DNA from: an uncultured Myxococcales bacterium
GTDB taxonomy: Bacteria; Myxococcota_A; Polyangia; Polyangiales; Polyangiaceae
NCBI GenBank assembly: GCA_937872925.1
Contig: CALMUT010000129.1
Location: 39,293 to 103,292 of the forward strand
Reading direction: 5' to 3'
DNA length: 64,000 bases
Below the pieces are notes generated by a model. It had not been told where the DNA came from, ran no database searches, and was given only the letters and a program-made list of their open reading frames with translations. The position numbers and the translations under genes are program-made. Positions 35,999-44,710 of this stretch are shown here, in pieces. Positions within the stretch are counted from its first letter, which is position 1, and the number at the start of each line of letters is the position of its first letter.

Positions 35999-36394
35999 AT
36001 GAGTATTTCACGCAGGGGATTTTTGGGCGTTGCACTCGCAGCGGGGGGCACGTCGGGTTTGCTGTTGGTTGGCTCCGGTTGCGGTGGTGACGACGACAGC
36101 AGTGGCAGCGGCGGGGGCACGGGCACTGGCGGCGGGACCGGCACTGGTGGCAGCACTGGCGGCAGTTGCAGCGCGGACATCGTGTCGAATCACCAGCACT
36201 CGCTCAACGTCAGTGCTGCGGATATCAGCGCAGCCACGGACAAGACGTACAGCATCAAGGGTGGCAGCGCACACGATCACCAGGTGACCTTGACCGCGGC
36301 GCACTTCGCGACCCTTAGCGGTGGTGGCAGCGTGACCGTGACTTCTACGGACGCTAGCGCCCACAACCATTCGGTGACGGTGACCTGCACCTAG
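35999..36394 (+). CDS. Small Tat-exported His-rich lipoprotein-like protein
   Basis: The protein has 131 residues. The N-terminus has a Tat motif (SRRGFLGVAL) and a possible lipobox (LLLVGSGC), then a Gly/Thr/Ser linker and a ~75-residue beta-rich domain. The domain holds three His-x-His motifs (NHQHSL, AHDHQV, AHNHSV) and Cys near each end. Export in folded form plus spaced His pairs fits a metal-binding protein, for example for copper or zinc, but no known family was recognised. It follows the AftB-like gene by ~30 bp and may be the last gene of that operon. Confidence 0.65.
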   Translation: MSISRRGFLGVALAAGGTSGLLLVGSGCGGDDDSSGSGGGTGTGGGTGTGGSTGGSCSADIVSNHQHSLNVSAADISAATDKTYSIKGGSAHDHQVTLTAAHFATLSGGGSVTVTSTDASAHNHSVTVTCT

Positions 36395-36410
36395 CTGAGC
36401 GACCGGAGGG

Positions 36411-37367
36411 TCACTGGGATCGGATCCAGTCGTAGGTCTTGCGCAGGCCGTCTTCCAAGGACGTCTGCGCGCTAAAACCGAGGACCTTCTGCGCATGGCT
36501 CGGATCGCCGATGCGCTTCGTTCCCGCGGTCCAGTCCGCGGGGCCGGGCTCTTTCTGCGTTTGCTTGCCGCTCACGCGGATCATCGTGTCGAGCAATTCG
36601 TTGACGCTCACTCCGCGCCCTGAGGCCACATTGAGCGTCTCGCCACTCACGTCCTGGGTCATCGCGCTGATAGTGGCGTCCACCGCGTCGTCCACGTACA
36701 CGTAGTCCAGCGTCTGCTCGCCATCCCCGAATACGATTGGCGCCTCTCCTGCCAGCAGCCGGTCGAAGCTTTTCATGATCACGGATTTGTAGCCCATTCC
36801 CGCGAACTGCTTGGGCCCGTAGATGAACAGATAGCGCAGCACCATCGTCGAGAGGCCATGGGTTTCGGCGAAGTGCGCCAACACGTGTTCGCCCGCGAGC
36901 TTTGTGATGCCGTAGACTGTCCGCGGCTGCGGCAGCTCCGTCTCGACGAAGGGCGCCCCCCGCATGCGGCCGTAGGCATAGAGCGAAGAGCTGAACACGA
37001 CCTTCTTGACCCCCGCGGCGACAGCGCGCTCGTACAAGCCGTGCGTACCGGCGATATTCGCGCGGTAGACGCGATCCGGCGAGTCTTTGCTCTGGTTGTG
37101 TTTCTCGGCGGCGAGGTGAAAAAGGAGATCTGCTCCGTCTAGGGCGCGATCGAGATCCTTTGGGTTGTCCGTGCCGAGGGTGTGTTGCACCAGCTCGACT
37201 GCCTCGGACGTTCCCGCGAGGTTGGCCTGGTCGCCGTAGCGCAGGCTGTCGATCACGACGACCTGTGCTGCGCCCATCTCCAGCAGCCGCCGCACCAGAT
37301 GAGAACCGATGAATCCCGCGCCGCCAGTGACGACGACGCGCTGCCCCGCAATTTGATGACCAGCCAC
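36411..37367 (-). CDS. NAD-dependent sugar-nucleotide epimerase/dehydratase (UDP-glucose 4-epimerase-like)
   Basis: The protein has 318 residues and is an extended short-chain dehydrogenase. The NAD-binding motif is VVVTGGAGFIGSHLVRRLL at the N-terminus, and the active site is YGITKLAGE (Tyr-x3-Lys) preceded by a FSSSLYAYG segment. The C-terminal sugar-binding part has a conserved DYVYVDDAVDA. It should interconvert or dehydrate a UDP- or dTDP-sugar as precursor for the nearby glycosyltransferases. GTG 37367 is chosen because the Rossmann motif follows within ten residues; a longer frame to 37523 would overlap the divergent methyltransferase gene. Confidence 0.85.
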   Translation of the reverse strand: MAGHQIAGQRVVVTGGAGFIGSHLVRRLLEMGAAQVVVIDSLRYGDQANLAGTSEAVELVQHTLGTDNPKDLDRALDGADLLFHLAAEKHNQSKDSPDRVYRANIAGTHGLYERAVAAGVKKVVFSSSLYAYGRMRGAPFVETELPQPRTVYGITKLAGEHVLAHFAETHGLSTMVLRYLFIYGPKQFAGMGYKSVIMKSFDRLLAGEAPIVFGDGEQTLDYVYVDDAVDATISAMTQDVSGETLNVASGRGVSVNELLDTMIRVSGKQTQKEPGPADWTAGTKRIGDPSHAQKVLGFSAQTSLEDGLRKTYDWIRSQ

Positions 37368-37467
37368 GTCCGCCGCATAACTGCGCCAGGCCGGCGAATC
37401 AAACGCTGCGACGGACCTGAGTCCGCACTCGTGCGCCGGTCGAAAAACGATGCTATGCGGGGGCCAG

Positions 37468-38163
37468 ATGTCAGACCGAGCCGCGCCCGTTCCGCGAACC
37501 GCCGAAGAAGTCGAAGCGCTCAACGATCGCCTCGCGCAGGAGCATCCAATTGACGCCTACTACGGCGACTCGCTCTTCGTCGTGCGCTGGATCGAGCAGC
37601 GCCGACTTGAGATCATCCGGGAAATGGTTGCTGCCACTCCCGGGATGAAAGTCATGGAGGTCGGCTCGGGCGGCGGGCACGTGCTGCGCATGTTCAAGCA
37701 GGCGAAGCTGACCGCGGTCGACGTGTCCGAAGTGTTCCTGGATACCGCCAAGAAGAACCTGAGGGGCTACGACGTGGAGTTCCTGAAGGGTCAGGTCGAA
37801 ACTCTGGGGCTGGCCGAGAAGAGCTTCGACCGTATCATCTGCACCGAGGTGCTCGAACACACGGCGGACCCGGAGGTCGTGCTGCGGGAAATCCGGCGTC
37901 TGCTCAAGCCCAATGGCTACGCCGTGATCACCGTGCCAGTCGACCCCCTGATCGACGGGCTGAAGAAGTTCGTTCGCATCACTCCGGTGGGCATCTTGCT
38001 GCGCAAGCGGCTGAACTGGGGCGGCGACCACTATCACTTTCACAAGTGGTGGCCATGGCAGTTCGAACGCGTGCTGCGGCGCCACTTCGATGTCGTCGAG
38101 AAGGACGCCGCGCCCTTTTCGCTGCTTCCGATGCGCGCCTGTTTCAAGTGCCGCCCGCTTTGA
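37468..38163 (+). CDS. Class I SAM-dependent methyltransferase
   Basis: The protein has 231 residues. Motif I is VMEVGSGGGHVLRMF, with VDVSEVF at strand 2 and DRIICTEVLEHTADPE at motif IV, followed by LKPNGYAVITVP. The C-terminal HYHFHKWWPWQFERVL is rich in aromatic and His residues. It is divergent from the epimerase and convergent with a GT-C gene, so a sugar-modifying role is inferred. ATG 37468 is preferred because GGGGG lies ~6 bp upstream; ATG 37450 is in frame. Confidence 0.85.
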   Translation: MSDRAAPVPRTAEEVEALNDRLAQEHPIDAYYGDSLFVVRWIEQRRLEIIREMVAATPGMKVMEVGSGGGHVLRMFKQAKLTAVDVSEVFLDTAKKNLRGYDVEFLKGQVETLGLAEKSFDRIICTEVLEHTADPEVVLREIRRLLKPNGYAVITVPVDPLIDGLKKFVRITPVGILLRKRLNWGGDHYHFHKWWPWQFERVLRRHFDVVEKDAAPFSLLPMRACFKCRPL

Positions 38164-38230
38164 ACCGGAGATTTTTGGCCTCCAGTCGCCGTGGGGGCAA
38201 AAGGCGCACTGGGCGATGCGCTGCCGGCGT

Positions 38231-39772
38231 CTAGTTCGCTGGCAACGTGCCCACGTTTTCGTAGGCAGCAAAGCGACCGCTACGTTTGAGTAGCCGCACC
38301 TTGCCGTCACTGTGCGCCAGTGTCTCCGGTGGCTCCTGCCCCTTGGAGAAGCCGGCCAAGTAGTAGTGGTAATAGCGCCCGTGCGCGCTGTAGCGAAAGT
38401 CCGAGGGGGTCTTGTAGAAAGGGCCCGGCGTCCGCTGGGTGCGAAACGCGATCGGTGTGTTGTCGCTGACGAGGCCTTCCGGCATGTAACCCGGCTTTTG
38501 CGCTTGGTACGTCAACAAGATGTTGCGCATGGGGTAGCCCTGGTGCAGGCCGTCGCTTTGATCGAAAATGAGGGGCAACACCCGGCGATTCTCCGGGATC
38601 ACGCTGACGACGGCGTCCAGGTGGCGTACTTCGGCGTCGAATTTGGAGAAGCTCTGGAACAGACTCGTTCCGCTGTAGGTGAACATGGCCAGAGCGGGCA
38701 AGAGCAAGCCGAGCTGCCTGCCGCGCAGCTCCGCCCTGGGCACGACCAACAAAAGTAGCAACGCCGGTACGACCAGGCGCACGTTGGTAGCCCAATGATA
38801 GAGGGGCTTCGTGGTGTGCGCCGGCGCCGCGAAGAAAAGCGCCAGCACGCCCAAGGCGGCGAGCGCCACGGACCACTGTGCGCGCGGAAGGGCGAGGGAC
38901 TGCACGCGCGCCGTGGTGCATAGCAACAGGGTCGCGCCCAGCACCAGCAGCGCGACTTCGTCGACGCTGCCGAGCTGCACGTCGTTCGTCCAAGAAAATA
39001 GCCAGGTTATGTTCTCGCTGACGCTCAAGTACTGGCCGTCGAAGCCCGAGCTTTCGGTCTGCCCCCGGGACCACAGCAGCGCGATGATCATGGCGGGCAG
39101 GGCAAACAAGCACCGGCGCAAGATCCGAAGCGGCGGGTGCACTTGGGAAAAGAACACGATGGGCCCGCCGACGGCAAAGGCCGCCGCAACGAGGACGTGA
39201 CTGAAGTAGAGCAAGATGACGAGCAGCGCGAGCGCGAGTTCCTTGGTCCACTTGGGTCGATCCAAATACTCTTTGAGTAGCGCAATCGTGACCACGAAGA
39301 TGGGTAGCGCGACGACGTTCGATGTGAAGCCGTACACGAAGGGCGTGTTGTAGATCAGTGGGAACGCCAGCAAGCCGTAGCGACGGTCTCGTCCGAAACG
39401 CGTCGCCAGGTAGGACACGGCCAGAGGCAGTGAGATGACGTAGGCGCCCAAGATGACCCGGTTGGCGGCTTCGAGGGAAAGCACGCCGCCTAGCAGACGC
39501 AGCAGCGAGTAGTAGGTGACGTAGGGAGGCAGGCCGCCGCGGGCGACATATTCCCTGGCGATCACGCCGTCGCCGTCGAGGTGCCGCCAGATCTGTACCA
39601 ACGCCAGGTGTGCGGGTCCGTCCTGCATGGGCAAGTGCCGCAGCAGCACGACGGGCGCCAGATACACAGCGCACAGCGCCAAGTACAGAAGTACGAAGAC
39701 CTTGTCGTCGAGCACGACCTTCGTCGCCGCGGAAAGTCGCATCGCGACTAACCGCCGCGCCCGCTCGAGCAT
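38231..39772 (-). CDS. Polytopic GT-C-like membrane protein
   Basis: The protein has 513 residues and about 11 membrane helices, with a soluble C-terminal ~120 residues. The first extracytoplasmic loop reads LRHLPMQDGPAHLALVQIW. A single Asp in a MQDGPAHL context is typical of a class of uncharacterised bacterial GT-C-like proteins. Aromatic and Tyr-rich segments near the C-terminus (FRYSAHGRYYHYYLAGF) may bind an acceptor. No family name is certain; a lipid-linked sugar transferase is the best guess. It has its own upstream region, which contains the 105-bp tandem repeats. Confidence 0.6.
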   Translation of the reverse strand: MLERARRLVAMRLSAATKVVLDDKVFVLLYLALCAVYLAPVVLLRHLPMQDGPAHLALVQIWRHLDGDGVIAREYVARGGLPPYVTYYSLLRLLGGVLSLEAANRVILGAYVISLPLAVSYLATRFGRDRRYGLLAFPLIYNTPFVYGFTSNVVALPIFVVTIALLKEYLDRPKWTKELALALLVILLYFSHVLVAAAFAVGGPIVFFSQVHPPLRILRRCLFALPAMIIALLWSRGQTESSGFDGQYLSVSENITWLFSWTNDVQLGSVDEVALLVLGATLLLCTTARVQSLALPRAQWSVALAALGVLALFFAAPAHTTKPLYHWATNVRLVVPALLLLLVVPRAELRGRQLGLLLPALAMFTYSGTSLFQSFSKFDAEVRHLDAVVSVIPENRRVLPLIFDQSDGLHQGYPMRNILLTYQAQKPGYMPEGLVSDNTPIAFRTQRTPGPFYKTPSDFRYSAHGRYYHYYLAGFSKGQEPPETLAHSDGKVRLLKRSGRFAAYENVGTLPAN

Positions 39773-39864
39773 GGCCCGCTTGTATCACAGTCGGGTCCGC
39801 CACCGAGGCGGCCCGGCGGTCAGAGCTGGCATGCAGCGCGCGACCCTGCCGCCGCCGCCGCGGT

Positions 39865-40117
39865 GGGTTCTCATCGGCGCGAGCTGATCGAGCCTGCGGT
39901 AGGGGATCGCTCAAGAAAAAATAGTTAGTATTCAAATCGATTTTCTAGCTGGTGGACCCCTTGCCCTCGTGGATTCTCACAGGCGAGCTGAGCGAGGTGG
40001 GGCAGCGGATCGCCGGCGCCGAAACTACTTCGTATACAAACCGATTTTTCAAACCCGTGGACCCTCTGCCCTCATGGGTTCTCATCGGGGTGAGCTGAGC
40101 CGACGCAGACGGCCGCC
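39865..40117. repeat. ~105-bp imperfect tandem repeat, about 2.4 copies
   Basis: The anchor GG(G/A)TTCTCA occurs at 39865, 39971 and 40076, so the period is 106 then 105 bp. Shared segments include GTGGACCC-x-(C/T)TGCCCTC, (A/G)AGCTGA, and ATTCAAATCGATTTT / ATACAAACCGATTTTT. The block is AT-richer than the flanks and fills much of the 627-bp gap between divergent genes. A similar ATACAAACTGATTTCTTC segment lies near 8096-8113. Confidence 0.8.
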
Positions 40118-40239
40118 GCCACGCCAAGCGCTGTGCCAGTCCCGAACGCCCGAATGGCACAATTGCGGCGTGGCTGGCCGCACGCTTCGCACCGAATCGC
40201 ACAATTTATGACCTCGTACCAGCTGCCCCAAAGTGCCAC

Positions 40240-40259
40240 CCCGTGCCATACGGCACGGG
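40240..40259. promoter_or_regulatory. Inverted repeat upstream of the formate dehydrogenase genes
   Basis: CCCGTGCC-ATAC-GGCACGGG has perfect 8-bp arms and a 4-bp spacer. Further GTGCC or GGCAC half-sites lie at about 40134, 40156, 40233 and 40275. The cluster is 125-265 bp upstream of the likely start (40400), a plausible operator array for the operon. Confidence 0.5.
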
Positions 40260-40399
40260 CTGTCACAACCTTCTGGCACATGGCCGGTCCCGCTACCGGA
40301 GTACCTAGTGGCGCGCGCATCCCTGATCTGCGACTCCGCACGGATTTGGTGAGCGGCTTTCTACGCCGCCGTGATTGCGTCGTGCCAAGCTGCAGAAGC

Positions 40400-41977
40400 A
40401 TGTTTCGCTCGAAGAAGCGGCACGAACTCCCCGACGCACTACGGGAAATCGGTGGCCTGGCCGACGGTCGTTCCAAGCAGGCGGCCGAGCGCACTGGCGT
40501 GCCCGAGGCGGAGGCCTATGGCGTGGCGACCTTCTATCACCTACTGGCGCGGCCCGACGTCAGCCTGCGGGTGTGCACGGGGCTGTCGTGTCGCATGGCG
40601 GGAGCAGACGCCGTGCTCGAAACCGCGCAAGCGTTGGGCATTAGCAGCGAGGGATGCTCCTGCCTCGCCGCGTGTGACGTGCCGCCCGCAGTGCTCGCCG
40701 GCAGGCGCGTGTTGCCTCGGGTAACAGCAACGACGCTGAAGCAAGCGGGCAGCGTCGCTGCCCTCGGCTCCGCAGAGTGGAAAGGCGCCATCGGCCCCGA
40801 CCCCGGCGACGCAGCTTCTCTCGCTCTGCACCTCGCCGCGCCGCCGGACTTCAGTGGGCGCGCGTTCGCAGCGGCGCAACAGCTCGGCGCGGACGGCGTC
40901 ATCGCGGCCATTGAAACGTCCGGATTGCAAGGCCGAGGCGGCGCGGGCTTTCCCGCGCACATCAAGTGGAAGGGCGTCGCCTCCCAAGCCGAGAAAGTCC
41001 GTTACGTCGTGCTCAATGCCGACGAAGGCGAACCCGGGACCTTCAAAGATCGCGAAGTGCTTCTGCGCCGGCCCGATCTCGTGCTCGAAGGCATGGCCAT
41101 CGCTGCCGCTGCCGTCGGCGCGTCGGACGTCTATCTATACCTGCGTGGCGAGTTCGAGATCCCGTGGGGCATCGTCGAAGCCGCGATCGCGCAGTTCACA
41201 GCGAGTGGCGTCTTGGGCGACGTGCGCTTCCACATGCACGCCGGCAACGGCGCGTACATCTGCGGCGAAGAGACGGCGCTACTCGAAGCCCTGGAAGGCA
41301 AACGCGGCATGCCCCGGCTCAAGCCGCCGTTTCCAACGGAGTTCGGGCTCTGGGGCAAGCCAACGCTGATGCACAACGTGGAGACCATCGGCTGCGTGCC
41401 GGCCATCGTCTTGCGCGGTGGCGAGTGGTTCAAGCAGCTGGGCAAGACCGAAGCGGGCAGCAAGCTGTACTGCATCAGTGGCGATGTGCAGCGTCCGGGC
41501 ACCTATGAGCTGCCCCTGGGTGTGTGCCTCGATGAACTGGTAGAAGCGGCGGGAGGCTACGTGGGTGAGCTGCGCGCGTTTTCGCCCGGTGGCGCCAGCT
41601 CCGGCTTCTTGCCCGCCTCCGAGCGCACGCGCCCGCTAGACTTCCGTGCCCTTGCAGACGCCGGCTCCATGCTTGGCTCCGCGGGCGTCGTGGTGCTGAA
41701 CACATCCGCAGACCTCAAGCGCGCCGTTTTCGATCAGCTACGCTTCTTCGAGGACGAAAGCTGCGGCCAATGCGCGCCGTGCCGCATCGGAACGCGCTAC
41801 CTGCGCGAGCAATTCATCAAGCACCAGGACGCGCCCGACGTGCGCGTGGAAGCACTGCGTCATGCCGCGGAGGTTGCCTGGGAAATGAATGAAGGCTCGA
41901 TCTGTGGACTCGGCCAAGCCGCGCCGCTACCTTTGACAAGCGCTATGCAGCACTTCCCCGAGGAATTCGAAGCGTGA
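40400..41977 (+). CDS. NAD-dependent formate dehydrogenase, fused NuoE/NuoF-like subunit (diaphorase part)
   Basis: The protein has 525 residues. The first ~140 are a NuoE-like thioredoxin-fold domain with a [2Fe-2S] site (CTGLSC and CLAAC, Cys-x4-Cys and Cys-x3-Cys). The rest is NuoF-like: NADH-binding GRGGAGFPAHIKW, FMN-binding NADEGEPGTFKDREVL, and [4Fe-4S] ESCGQCAPCRIGT. It passes electrons from the catalytic subunit to NAD+. ATG 40400 is chosen because homology begins there (ELPDALREIGGLADG); an in-frame extension to 40133 has no recognisable content. Its stop overlaps the GTG of the catalytic subunit (GTGA), so the two are coupled. Confidence 0.9.
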   Translation: MFRSKKRHELPDALREIGGLADGRSKQAAERTGVPEAEAYGVATFYHLLARPDVSLRVCTGLSCRMAGADAVLETAQALGISSEGCSCLAACDVPPAVLAGRRVLPRVTATTLKQAGSVAALGSAEWKGAIGPDPGDAASLALHLAAPPDFSGRAFAAAQQLGADGVIAAIETSGLQGRGGAGFPAHIKWKGVASQAEKVRYVVLNADEGEPGTFKDREVLLRRPDLVLEGMAIAAAAVGASDVYLYLRGEFEIPWGIVEAAIAQFTASGVLGDVRFHMHAGNGAYICGEETALLEALEGKRGMPRLKPPFPTEFGLWGKPTLMHNVETIGCVPAIVLRGGEWFKQLGKTEAGSKLYCISGDVQRPGTYELPLGVCLDELVEAAGGYVGELRAFSPGGASSGFLPASERTRPLDFRALADAGSMLGSAGVVVLNTSADLKRAVFDQLRFFEDESCGQCAPCRIGTRYLREQFIKHQDAPDVRVEALRHAAEVAWEMNEGSICGLGQAAPLPLTSAMQHFPEEFEA

Positions 41978-44706
41978 CGGACAGTCTAGAGCTGGACGGC
42001 AAGCGCGTATCTTTCAGCGCGGGCGAGACGCTGCTGGAAGTGGCGCGGCGGCACGGCAAGGAGATCCCCACGCTGTGCCACGACCCGCGCCTCAAGCCCG
42101 CGGGCGCCTGCCGCACGTGTCTGGTTGAAGTGAACGGGTTTCGGCGCATGCCGCCCGCATGCGCGACGCGCGCAACGGCGGACATGCAGGTGACGACCAA
42201 TAGCGAGCGCATTCAGCGGCACCGCCAAGGATTGCTGTCCCTCTACCTGACGGATCATCCGGAAACGCAGCCCGAGCGGCTGAGCAAGAACCAGCTCGTC
42301 GAAATGGCCGAGCGCTATGGCGCAGCCGGGGACTGGGGCAGCATGGCTTCCGAGCGTGCGGGTAGGCGCGAAGACCGGAACCCGTATGTGCACTTCGAGC
42401 CAGATCTGTGCATCCTCTGTGCTCGCTGCACGCGCTACTGCGACGAAGTCGAGGCCGTCAACGCCATCACGCTGGCGCATCGCGGTGCCAAGACCACGAT
42501 CGCCACCGTGGACCAGGCCTCCTTGATGGACACCAGCTGCGAGCTCTGCGGCGGCTGCATCGACGTGTGCCCCACAGGCGCCATGACCGAAAAGCTGCCG
42601 CTGACGCGCCAGGTGAAGCCCAGCAAACACCTCAAGGTCGTGCGCAGCACCTGCAACTACTGCGGCGTGGGTTGCCAGTTGGATCTCAACGTGGACACTT
42701 CAGCCAACGAGGGCCGCGGCAAGGTCGTGCGTGTCACGAGCCCCGAAACCGGCACCACCACCAACGATGGCAACCTCTGCGTCAAAGGGCGCTTTGCCTA
42801 CGACTTCGTCGATCACCCCGACCGCTTGACGGTTCCTCTGATCCGGCAGCCCGACGGCTCGTTCAAAGAGGCCAGTTGGGAGGAAGCCATTCGAGTGGCG
42901 GCGGACGGCCTCTCGCGGGTGAAGTCGCGCCACGGCGCCGACGCGCTCGGCTTCGTGAGTTCGTCCCGCTGCACCATGGAAGACAACTACGTGGTGCAAA
43001 AGCTCTCGCGAGCGGCCTTCGGCACGAACAACTGCCACCAATGTGCGGCTACCTGACACGCTCCAACGGTGGCCGGGCTGGTCACCACGTTCGGAGCAGG
43101 CGCGATGACGAACTCCATCGGCGAGATCCGCGACGCGGATTTCTTGTTCGTGATCGGCAGCAACACGACCGAAGCGCATCCGATCATTGCCATGGAGATG
43201 AAGCGCGCCATCGGCAGTGGAGCAACGCTGGTCGTGGCGGATCCTCGGTCGATATGGCTCAGCCAACTCGCGGACAAACACCTGCAGCTGCGGCCGGGCA
43301 CGGACGTGTGGCTGCTCAACGCCATGGCGCATGTGATCATTGGCGAAGGCTTGGTGGACCAGGCGTTCATCGACGCACACACCGAGGGCTACGAAGCGGT
43401 TGCGGAAGCGGTGCGCGACTACACACCCGAGCGCGCTGAAGAGGTCACGGGGATCCCGGCGGAAGACATCATCTGGACGGCGCGCCGCTATGCCACCACG
43501 GAAAAGGCCGGCATCTACTACACCCTCGGCATCACCGAGCACTCTCACGGCACCGACAACGTCTACGCGCTCGCGAACCTGGTGTTGATGACCGGACACT
43601 TGGGCAAGCCGTCTTCGGGCATGAATCCGCTGCGTGGCCAGAACAACGTGCAAGGCGCCAACGACGCCGGCGCCACGCCGATCTTCCTGCCGGGCTACCA
43701 GCGCGTGGACGACCCCGAAGTGCACGCCAAGTACGAGAAGTCCTGGGGCGTGCCGCTGAGCCCGGTGCCAGGCATGAATCTCAATGTGATGATGAAGGCC
43801 GTGGGTAAGGAGATCCTCGGTCTCTATGTGATGGGGGAAGACATCTTGCTGTCGGAGCCGAATGTCAGCCGCTTGGAAGAGGGCATGAACAAGATCGAGT
43901 TCCTGGTGCTGCAAGACGCATTCATGAACGAAACCGCCCGCTTCGCCGACGTGATCTTGCCCGCGGCGATCTTCGCCGAAAAGGACGGCACCTTCACGAA
44001 TTCCGAGCGGCGCGTGCAGCGCGTGCGCAAAGCTGTCGAGCCGCCGGGCATGGCGCGTCCGGACTGGGAAATCGTCTGCGACCTAGCTAAGGCCGTGGGC
44101 CACGACTGGAAGTTCGAAAACACCGCGCAGGTGTATGCAGAGATGGTGCGCGACGCGCCCAAGTTTGCCGGCATCAGCCACGAACGTGTGGACAGCGAAG
44201 GTGGCCTGCAGTGGCCCTGCCCGGCGCCGGACCATCCCGGCACCAAGTTCCTCCACGAAGGCGGCGTCCTGCGCGGCAAGGGCCAGTTCCAAGCGGTGCA
44301 GTACCGTCCCAGTGAAGAGCTTCCGGATCACGAATACACGCTGGTGCTGTCCACCGGGCGCACGCTGTATCACTACAATGCCGCCACCCAGACACGCCGT
44401 GAGTCCGGCCTGGCCGCCAAGCAGCCACGCATGTTCGTGCAGATCCATCCCTGGGACGCCAAACAGCGCGGCATCACGAACGGCGAGCGCGTCGAGGTGT
44501 ATAGCCGCCGCGGCACCATCACGGCAGATGCCGTCGTGACCAAGGAAGTGCGGCGCGGCTGCATCTGGATCCCGCTGCACTTCGCCGAGGCCCGCGCCAA
44601 CCTGCTCACCAACGACGCGGGCGACGCCGTCACTCAGACCGCAGAGTACAAAGTTTGCGCCGCCGAAGTCCGCAAGATCCCCGAGCAAGTGCTCAGCGCG
44701 GAGTAG
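41974..44706 (+). CDS. Formate dehydrogenase catalytic subunit with in-frame UGA (predicted selenoprotein)
   Basis: Read through the TGA at 43054-43056 this is a 910-residue protein with residue 361 as selenocysteine. Before it: a [2Fe-2S] ferredoxin domain (Cys35, 46, 49, 63), two [4Fe-4S] sites (CILCARC, CELCGGC) and the molybdopterin-enzyme [4Fe-4S] site (CNYCGVGC, then CVKG). After it the same frame continues as HAPTVAGL, the segment that always follows the catalytic Sec or Cys in formate dehydrogenases, and runs on through the bis-MGD domains (GMNPLRGQNNVQGAND). A hairpin follows the TGA. The enzyme oxidises formate to CO2. Oddity: the His/Cys cluster expected near residue 95 is lost (DHPETQPERL, no Cys). 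Confidence 0.9.
43054..43086 (+). promoter_or_regulatory. UGA selenocysteine codon and SECIS-like hairpin
   Basis: After TGA there are 11 nt, then GGTGGCC-GGGCT-GGTCACC: a 7-bp stem (one G-U pair) with a 5-nt loop. In E. coli fdhF the SECIS upper stem also starts 11 nt after UGA and has a G/U-rich loop (from memory). Position, size and loop type agree, so this is probably the SelB-binding element that recodes UGA. Confidence 0.8.
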
Positions 44707-44710
44707 CCGC

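Noticed and set aside
38307..39935. Alternative minus-strand frame across the GT-C gene at 38231
   Set aside because: The product is Arg-rich and has no membrane helices; the chosen frame has about eleven.
39865..40117. CRISPR array from 105-bp repeats
   Set aside because: The unit is too long, copies are imperfect and contiguous, and there are no distinct spacers.
40155..40170. Sigma-54 promoter (TGGCACAATTGC) upstream of formate dehydrogenase
   Set aside because: The spacing between GG and GC is about four bases too short.
43069..44706. Separate gene for the second half of formate dehydrogenase, starting at GTG 43069
   Set aside because: It is in the same frame as the upstream half, has no ribosome-binding site, and starts three residues after the Sec position. 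Read-through of TGA explains it better.
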